From: JAWPNA01 sp045402695
GTDB taxonomy: Bacteria; Acidobacteriota; Polarisedimenticolia; JACPZX01; DASXTC01
DNA: 20,159 bases
Assembly: GCA_045402695.1 (NCBI GenBank)
Contig: JAWPNA010000347.1
Coordinates: 1-20,159 of the forward strand
Reading direction: 5' to 3'
In this document: piece after piece, positions 14,582 through 20,159 of the stretch
Position numbering within the stretch: position 1 is the first letter of the stretch
How the letters are laid out: every line of letters begins with the position of its first letter
The notes under the pieces: model-generated
What the model was told of the DNA's origin: nothing
Seen by the model: the letters and a program-made list of their open reading frames with translations, nothing else
Databases searched by the model: none
Program-made: the position numbers and the translations under genes

Positions 14582-15721
14582 TCACTCATGAGTCCTCTGG
14601 AGGACGCTGTCGTACACTGCCTCGAGGGTCCGGATCATCGTATCGGGTGAGAACCTGCTCGACGCGGTCTCCCTCGCTCTTGCGCCGATCGCGTCGCGGA
14701 GCGCCCTGTTGTCGGCCAGCTCTCTGATTCGCGCTTCCAGCTCCTTTACACTTCCAGGCTGGTGAAAGAGCCCGTCGTGACCCTCCGTGATGATCTCGAG
14801 GGGCCCACCCGCGCGCGAGGCGATGACGGGTTTGCCTACCGCCATCGCCTCTATGATCGTCAGCCCGAATGGCTCCGGGATGGTCGAAGCGTGGATCATG
14901 ATGTCCAGCCTGGCCAGAAAGGGCGAGACATCCTTCTGAAAGCCGGTGAAGATGACGCTCCGCTCGATGCCCTCCTCCTTGACAACACGCAGCAGATAAT
15001 CAGAGTATCCGGGATGAAAGTCTCGGTACTGGCCTCCGACCACGAGGAACCTCAGGTCGCGCCTCTGCCTGAGGATGGGTGCCGCCGCCCTCAGGGCGAT
15101 ATCGATCCCCTTCCACGTATCGAACCTCGCCATGATGGCTAGGACCAGGGCGTCATCCGGGATCCTCCAAGTCCGATTCGCCTCGGCGCGAAGCGCCGCA
15201 GCCTCCTTCGGCTCGAGCCTGAAGCTGCTCGCGTAGTACAGGATCGAAATGGGCCACTTCCGCAACGAGATCCGTTCCTGGCAAGTCTTGGTATAGCCGC
15301 TGTTGACGACGACCCGGGCCGCGGGAAGGAGGCTGGCTGGCCGGCCGAACCGGCCCCCCTCCACGGGCCCGTGCAGGAACAGCACACACGGACGGCCCGC
15401 GAGGAAAGCGGCCGGTGAGCCGATGAGGTGGCTGTACGGGCTGCTGGAATGGATCAACGAGATCTCTTCGCGGCGAATGACCCGCATGCATTCTCTGATG
15501 GCCAGCACGAACCGCCAAAGGTAGCGGAGTCTGAGCGACCGGCGCAGGACATAGGCGGGCACGTCCATTCGACGCACCTCTTGCACGAGCGAGCCATCGT
15601 TGAGAAAGAGAACCACAGGCTGATAGCGCGTCCTATCATGGTGTGCGACCATGAGGAGCGTCGCTCTCTCGGCGCCGCCCATCTCCGCGTTTTCTAGGAT
15701 GTAGAGAACCCTGGATCGCAT
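14582..15721 (-). CDS. GT4-family glycosyltransferase
   Basis: The 379-aa protein opens with VLYILENAEMGGAER, the N-lobe glycine loop typical of GT4 enzymes. It has the donor-phosphate region ARFDTWKGID (K204) and the E(x7)E motif E283-PFGLTII-E291, followed by MAVGKPVIASRAGGP. It should act at the cytoplasmic membrane face, adding a sugar to a lipid-linked glycan. It is transcribed away from the flippase gene, with a 336-bp divergent region between them that contains a candidate promoter for it. The start at 15721 is the first Met; the ribosome site is weak (GGAG 17 bases away). Confidence 0.88.
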   Translation of the reverse strand: MRSRVLYILENAEMGGAERATLLMVAHHDRTRYQPVVLFLNDGSLVQEVRRMDVPAYVLRRSLRLRYLWRFVLAIRECMRVIRREEISLIHSSSPYSHLIGSPAAFLAGRPCVLFLHGPVEGGRFGRPASLLPAARVVVNSGYTKTCQERISLRKWPISILYYASSFRLEPKEAAALRAEANRTWRIPDDALVLAIMARFDTWKGIDIALRAAAPILRQRRDLRFLVVGGQYRDFHPGYSDYLLRVVKEEGIERSVIFTGFQKDVSPFLARLDIMIHASTIPEPFGLTIIEAMAVGKPVIASRAGGPLEIITEGHDGLFHQPGSVKELEARIRELADNRALRDAIGARARETASSRFSPDTMIRTLEAVYDSVLQRTHE

Positions 15722-15784
15722 GGCCTGGTGTTCCGTTCTCCAAATAGATGCAATATTATTCGTGTGGGTGCTCCATCGCCCCGG

Positions 15785-15813
15785 ACACTACATGTGGGGG
15801 CAACTGGAGTCAA
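15785..15813 (-). promoter_or_regulatory. candidate promoter for the minus-strand glycosyltransferase
   Basis: On the minus strand TTGACT (15813-15808) and TAGTGT (15790-15785) are 17 bases apart, an optimal sigma-70 spacing with a 5/6 match at -35 and a weaker -10 box. The ATG lies 63 bases downstream. The -35 box is part of the 19-bp motif at 15807-15825 that recurs at 1203-1221. The remaining divergent intergenic region, 15826-16057, shows no gene and no clear promoter for the flippase. Confidence 0.35.
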
Positions 15814-16057
15814 GGGGATATGCCTCATATGATGCGAACGCAGGCGCCTCGAGAATCTCGAAGAGATGCCTCCTGTCACTGTTCTCAACGACATGAACGC
15901 GCACGATCGAGGGTGACCCGCGCCTCCGAGGTGACGTCGGTGCCATGGGCTTGAAGGGGGCTCGATCGATCCGGCGGCCTCACTCGTCTGCCCGCAGCAT
16001 GCGTCCGCCGGGCGCCGGGCGGGGCATGATCGTCGAGCCGCTGGACTGGCGGACCTG

Positions 16058-17527
16058 ATGTCCGATGCCCCGCAAAGTGCGGTGCCTTTCAGTACCATGG
16101 TCGCGAAGGGCAGCGTCGTCCTCGGCTCCGTGGGTGCCATCGAGAACCTGGGCCAGCTTCTCAAGGCCTTCGTCCTCGCTCGGATCATCCAACCATCTGA
16201 TTTTGGTCTGATGGGCATGGCCTTCGTCGTCGCTCAGGCATGTGACGCACTCTCTCAGCCTGGGTTATACAGCGCGCTCGTCCAGAAGCAAGGAGACGCG
16301 GAGGATTACCTTGACTCGGTCTGGACCGTGTGCATCCTCCGAAGCGCTGGCCTATTCGGCCTGCTGTGGGTACTCGCGCCACTCGTGGCCCTCTTCTTCT
16401 CGACACCGGAGGCGGCCCCCGTCGTCCGAGGCGTCGCCGTGGCGTTCCTTCTGCAGGGGTTCATCAACCCGGGGATCTGTCTGCTCGAGAGGGACCTCGC
16501 CTTCGTTCGCTCCGAGGTGCCGTTCGTCGCAGGGATCTTGGCCGACATTGTCGCCTCGATCGTTCTCACCGCGGCGCTCCGCAGCGTCTGGGGGATGGTC
16601 TGGGGGCTTGTCCTGGGAAGGGCGATCAGCACCGTGGCGTCTTTCATCGTCCTGCCGCGCCTTCCAAGGCTGCTCATCAACAAGGCGCGCACCCTGGAGC
16701 TCTACAGATACGGACGCCACGTTTCGCGGTCGATTGGTGTCGAGTATATTGCCATGCAGCTCGACCGAGCCCTGGTGGGAAGGATGTTGGGGCCGACGGC
16801 ATTGGGGCTGTATGCCGTTGCCGCCCGACTCGCGAGTCTACCTGCCGCGCCTTCCAAGGTCCTCTTCGGGGTCGCGTTCCCGGTCTTCTCCAGGATCCAG
16901 TCCGACGCGAGTCGCTTGCGGTCGGGTTTTCTGAAGGCTCTGGGCTCCATGGCCGCGCTTGCGGCGCCGATGGCGGCCGGATTGTTCAGCGTCTCAACGG
17001 ACTTCGTGATCGTCGTCATCGGAGAAAAGTGGGCCGGGATGATACCGGCCTTCCAGGTCCTGTGCATGGGAGGTTTCTGCATGGGTCTGTACAACCTGCT
17101 CGGCGCCATCGTGCGGGGAGTAGGGCGGCCCGACCTCGGGGCCCGCGCGACATACATCCTGCTGGCCGTCGTCGTCACATTGCTCTATCCGGCGACCCGC
17201 ATCTGGGGCATCCCCGGCGCGGCGCTGTGCATGACGATGGCACTTGCGACGGGGATGGTGTACCTGCTCGCGTCGGCTTCGAGAGTGGTCGCGTGCGGAC
17301 TGAGCGATATCGTCCGCGTGCTGACTCCGTCGATAGGGGCGTCAGTGATGATGGCCGGCGCGGTCATGGCGGCGCGGGCCTGGCTGGCGGTCCCGCCCGC
17401 GTGGGGTGTGTTCACTGCGGAGTGTCTCGGCGGGGCCGTCATCTACCTCGGCCTGCTGGTCTGGCTGGATCGCCGGGTCGGCGCCGGCATCGTGGCATCG
17501 GCGCGATCCATGTGGCCGATCGCCTGA
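16058..17527 (+). CDS. polysaccharide flippase, Wzx/WzxC-like
   Basis: The 489-aa protein is dominated by hydrophobic segments, enough for about 12-14 membrane helices, and starts with the amphipathic lead FSTMVAKGSVVLGSVGAIENLGQLL and then VLARIIQPSDFGLMGMA, a signature of lipopolysaccharide/polysaccharide exporters of the MOP superfamily. The mid-protein segment VEYIAMQLDRALVGRMLGP, followed by GLYAVAARL, is typical of the WzxC/oligosaccharide flippase group. It should move lipid-linked repeat units from the cytoplasmic to the periplasmic face. No frameshift; length normal. An alternative start exists at 16097 (MVAKGS). It is the only exporter in the window. Confidence 0.88.
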   Translation: MSDAPQSAVPFSTMVAKGSVVLGSVGAIENLGQLLKAFVLARIIQPSDFGLMGMAFVVAQACDALSQPGLYSALVQKQGDAEDYLDSVWTVCILRSAGLFGLLWVLAPLVALFFSTPEAAPVVRGVAVAFLLQGFINPGICLLERDLAFVRSEVPFVAGILADIVASIVLTAALRSVWGMVWGLVLGRAISTVASFIVLPRLPRLLINKARTLELYRYGRHVSRSIGVEYIAMQLDRALVGRMLGPTALGLYAVAARLASLPAAPSKVLFGVAFPVFSRIQSDASRLRSGFLKALGSMAALAAPMAAGLFSVSTDFVIVVIGEKWAGMIPAFQVLCMGGFCMGLYNLLGAIVRGVGRPDLGARATYILLAVVVTLLYPATRIWGIPGAALCMTMALATGMVYLLASASRVVACGLSDIVRVLTPSIGASVMMAGAVMAARAWLAVPPAWGVFTAECLGGAVIYLGLLVWLDRRVGAGIVASARSMWPIA

Positions 17528-18325
17528 CGGTGAACGGGCAGTCGCAGGTACACCTTCCTCGGATCTGCCGGTGCGGCGGGCACCCCCACGCTCTATCCCG
17601 CGGCGCGGCCCGCGGCAGCTCGAGCGTGGTGAACGGCCCATCCGGACCAACCAGTCGTTGCCCGCGCGTGCAGATGGGGCCGCCGGCTCACCAATTCCTC
17701 GCAGGTCTGGATCGACACAACCGCGCCGGGGACCGTGTGCGGATCTTGAAGCCCCGCGTTGTACACATCGAGTACAGCGTTTCATTGGCAGAGGGCATCG
17801 CCCGCCCGAGGCCGACCGTCATGGAGGAAAAACCTCCCCAGCCACTACGGCATGGTGAACGCCGACTGGTAACGGCTCCACGGCCCATGCACCTTTCGCT
17901 AGAAATCCGGCCGCACCGCTCCCGACCGCGGCCTTCCATGGCCCATGAGACTGCTCGCCGCCACGCGGCGTGGCGCGCCTCCCCCCTGTTTTTGGTTGAC
18001 TCGAGATCCCAGGGTTGCCCGAACGCCTGATGACGCATTATCATGGTTCACCGTGGACATCCTCCCGTTCTCGCCGCCACCAGTGCCGGACGGGCCGGCC
18101 GACTCGACGGTGCCAACGTTCTCGTGCTGAGTAATCGACGCCATCGGATGCGCGGGGCCGCTTCCTACCGAGTCCCCCGCTGAGGAGGTGTACCGTCGGA
18201 CTGGATGGCAGCGAATGCCGCTCCAACGGAGGAGAGCTACAGGCCCGGTTCCATCCCGAGGTCGCTGGCCCTGGGGGATACGCTGAACGACTGCGGCCTA
18301 CGCCAGGCCGTCGGAGACGCGGTCT
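17528..18325. other. about 800-bp intergenic stretch, possibly gene debris
   Basis: No ORF here looks like a real gene; long open frames are extensions of out-of-frame readings through the flippase gene. A plus-strand frame ending at 17870-17872 reads LPSHYGMVNADW, and an adjacent frame reads LKPRVVHIEYSVSL at about 17746-17787; both look protein-like and could be relics of one frameshifted gene. A palindrome CGCCACGC-G-GCGTGGCG lies at 17959-17975, followed 14 bases on by TTTTT. TTGCCC-18-TATCAT near 18014-18043 is a weak promoter candidate for the next gene. Confidence 0.35.
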
Positions 18326-19342
18326 ATGAGGTTGATCATCACGGGAGGTGCCGGGTTCATCGGTTGCAACGCCGCGCAACGCCACATGGCCGCCGGCGAC
18401 GAGGTCATCGTGCTGGACGATCTCTCTCGCCCGGGCTCCGTCAAGAACCTGACCTGGTTGCAGGGGCAGGGTCGCTTCGTGTTCGAGAGATGCGATATCC
18501 GGGACTGGAACAGTCTGTCCGACATCTTCGGCCGTCACAAGGACGCCTCTGCCGTCCTTCACCTGGCGGCGCAGGTGGCGGTCACCACCTCGGTCTCCGA
18601 CCCACGATCGGACTTCGAGGTGAACGCTTTGGGCACGTTCAACCTCCTCGAGGCGGTGCGTCTCCGCGCGCGTGACGCGATCGTCCTGTACGCGTCCACG
18701 AACAAGGTGTACGGCGGACTGCAGCACCTGGGCGTCGAGGAACGGGGCGGCCGCTACCAATTACGCGACCTGGCCCAGGGCGTGGGCGAGGACCAGCCCC
18801 TCGACTTTCATTCCCCCTATGGATGCTCCAAGGGCGCGGCCGATCAATATGTCCGCGACTACGCCCGGATCTACGGCCTGAGGACCGTTTGCCTGCGGCA
18901 GTCGTGCATCTACGGTTACCGGCAGTTCGGTGTGGAGGATCAGGGCTGGGTGGCCTGGTTCACCATCGCGACGGTGCTCGGCCGCCCGATCACCATCTAC
19001 GGTGATGGCAAGCAGGTGCGCGACGTACTGTTCATCGAGGATCTCTGCGATCTCTACGACGCCGTCATCGCGAACGTCGATCGCGCCGCAGGCCAGATCT
19101 ACAACGTTGGAGGCGGTCGAACGTTTCAGCTCTCCCTCCTCGAGCTGATCGCTCAGCTCGAACACATGGCTGGCCGGCGAATCGAGCTGAAGTTCGACGC
19201 GTGGCGCCCCGGTGACCAGCCGGTCTTCCTCTGCGACGTCTCGCGGGCGGCCCGCGACCTCGGCTGGAGCCCACGGACATCGCCCGAAAAGGGGGTGGAG
19301 AAGCTGTACCGTTGGGTCCTGGATAACCGGAAAATCTTCTGA
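18326..19342 (+). CDS. extended SDR resembling CDP-paratose 2-epimerase
   Basis: The 338-aa protein has the NAD-binding TGGAGFIG motif (residues 6-13), ASTNKVYGG (residues 123-131) and the catalytic Y165xxxK169 (SPYGCSK). The unusual STNKVYG, together with LRQSCIYGYRQFGVEDQGWVAWF and YGDGKQVRDVLFIEDL, matches what I know of CDP-paratose 2-epimerase (tyvelose epimerase) and its close relatives, which invert C2 of a CDP-sugar. GDP- or UDP-sugar epimerases of the same branch remain possible. Stop and next start are 10 bases apart, so it is in an operon with the following glycosyltransferase. Codon use and composition match the flippase gene rather than the 6473-8136 genes. Confidence 0.85.
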   Translation: MRLIITGGAGFIGCNAAQRHMAAGDEVIVLDDLSRPGSVKNLTWLQGQGRFVFERCDIRDWNSLSDIFGRHKDASAVLHLAAQVAVTTSVSDPRSDFEVNALGTFNLLEAVRLRARDAIVLYASTNKVYGGLQHLGVEERGGRYQLRDLAQGVGEDQPLDFHSPYGCSKGAADQYVRDYARIYGLRTVCLRQSCIYGYRQFGVEDQGWVAWFTIATVLGRPITIYGDGKQVRDVLFIEDLCDLYDAVIANVDRAAGQIYNVGGGRTFQLSLLELIAQLEHMAGRRIELKFDAWRPGDQPVFLCDVSRAARDLGWSPRTSPEKGVEKLYRWVLDNRKIF

Positions 19343-19352
19343 GGGTCGGGGC

Positions 19353-20159
19353 TTGAAGGTCCTCCAGCTCGGGAAGTACTACTACCCATACATGGGGGGC
19401 ATCGAGAATCACCTCTACCTGCTCTGTGGCGAGCTGCGCGACCGTGCCGAGATCGAAGTCGTGGTCTGCAACACCAAGAGGCGGACGGTAGAGGAGCTGG
19501 TCGACGGGATTCCCGTGACACGGTGCATGCAGGTCGGGCACGTCGCATCCACCTCGGTGTGCCCCACCATGGCCGCGACCCTCTCGGGCCGGACATACGA
19601 CGTCATGCACATCCATTTCCCGCATCCGATGGGCGTCATCAGCTACCTCGCGAGCCACAAGGCTCGTCCCCATGGTCTGGTGGTCACCTACCACAGCGAC
19701 GTCGTGCGGCAGCAGCGGCTCTTGAAGCTGTTTCGTCCTTTCATGCACCGCGTGATGCGGCGCGCGGACACCATCGTCTGCACGTCGCCGAACTACATGG
19801 AAAGCTCACCCGATCTTGCGCCTTACCGCGCCAAGTCGGTCTGTATCCCGTACGGCATCGACCTGGCTCAGTTCGAACGCAGTGCGCGCGCGGAGACCGA
19901 GGCGGCCGCGATCCGGGCGAAGTACGGCGGGCCGCTCATCATCGCCGTCGGCCGTCTCATTTATTACAAAGGCTTCGAGCACGCCATCCGGGCCTTGCGC
20001 CACCTCGACGCCCGGCTACTCATTGTGGGAGAGGGACCCCTTCGGGCCGACCTGGAACGGACGGCGCGCGAGGCCGGGGTCGCGGACCGGGTGCACCTGC
20101 TCGGCGAGATCCACAACCAGCGGATGGTGCCGTACTATCTTGCGAGCGACGTCTTCGTC
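19353..20159 (+). CDS. GT4-family glycosyltransferase, runs off the window
   Basis: The frame is open from TTG 19353 to the window end (269 codons so far). The start follows GAGG (19341-19344) by 8 bases, and the first residues, LKVLQLGKYYYPYMGGIE, are the classic GT4 acceptor-loop opening (H/Y-x-PxxGG). Further on are VVTYHSDVVRQ, an IPYGIDLAQF linker and VGRLIYYKGFE with the donor-binding lysine. The E(x7)E motif should lie just beyond the window. The upstream SDR ends 10 bases before, so both are probably co-transcribed. The enzyme would extend a lipid-linked glycan; sugar unknown. Confidence 0.88.
   Translation, partial: MKVLQLGKYYYPYMGGIENHLYLLCGELRDRAEIEVVVCNTKRRTVEELVDGIPVTRCMQVGHVASTSVCPTMAATLSGRTYDVMHIHFPHPMGVISYLASHKARPHGLVVTYHSDVVRQQRLLKLFRPFMHRVMRRADTIVCTSPNYMESSPDLAPYRAKSVCIPYGIDLAQFERSARAETEAAAIRAKYGGPLIIAVGRLIYYKGFEHAIRALRHLDARLLIVGEGPLRADLERTAREAGVADRVHLLGEIHNQRMVPYYLASDVFV

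Noticed and set aside
16330..18030. 566-codon open frame on the plus strand
   Set aside because: It overlaps the flippase gene out of frame, is rich in Arg, Gly and Pro and has no hydrophobic or domain pattern; only its tail past 17527 is discussed as possible debris.
1..20159. CRISPR array, tRNA, rRNA, toxin-antitoxin or phage defence genes
   Set aside because: I looked for regularly spaced repeats, cloverleaf-like segments and known defence motifs and found none.

Overview
The window is a polysaccharide (O-antigen, capsule or exopolysaccharide type) biosynthesis region from a high-G+C bacterium, heavily broken up by insertion sequences. The flippase-type transporter, several GT4 glycosyltransferases, nucleotide-sugar enzymes and an FkbM methyltransferase indicate surface glycan export. 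The sequence does not identify the genus. I saw no tRNA, rRNA or CRISPR array.

Layout. 1-1075: possible tail of an upstream gene, then a radical SAM/SPASM protein. 1076-1451: non-coding, with two strong hairpins. 1452-2944: an IS110-family (IS1111-like) element with inverted repeats near its ends, a transposase on the minus strand and a long structured non-coding region that could hold its bridge RNA. 2947-3270: C-terminal piece of an IS4-like transposase. 3344-4737: a small unknown ORF whose stop overlaps the start of a GT4 glycosyltransferase. 4747-6171: an IS256-family element, inserted directly after the glycosyltransferase stop codon, flanked by a 9-bp repeat and carrying two frameshifts. 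6295-8136: promoter with operator-like palindrome, sugar-1-phosphate nucleotidyltransferase, extended SDR, and the first codons of a third gene (8133), then destroyed.

8205-12850 is a layered transposon graveyard. An IS630 transposase is cut off at about 8876 by an IS21-like istA reading on the minus strand. That istA is split by a second, intact IS21-family element (9563-12092) with a GCCAG target duplication. The older IS21 copy itself lies in an ISL3 transposase fragment. Deleting the younger element rejoins the older istA reading frame exactly.

12882-15721 holds two minus-strand glycan genes, FkbM methyltransferase and GT4 glycosyltransferase, separated by about 900 bp that includes a degraded IS1182-like transposase. 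16058-20159 returns to the plus strand: a Wzx/WzxC-like flippase, about 800 bp with no convincing gene, an SDR resembling CDP-paratose 2-epimerase, and a GT4 glycosyltransferase that runs off the window.

Together the intact genes can make activated sugars (nucleotidyltransferase and two SDRs), assemble a glycan (three GT4 enzymes), modify it (FkbM) and flip it across the inner membrane. IS insertion has probably removed at least one gene after 8133. I did not find a clearly new defence or signalling system. The most unusual material is the IS biology: a candidate bridge RNA, a transposase leader that can hide its own ribosome binding site, and the datable IS-within-IS stack.
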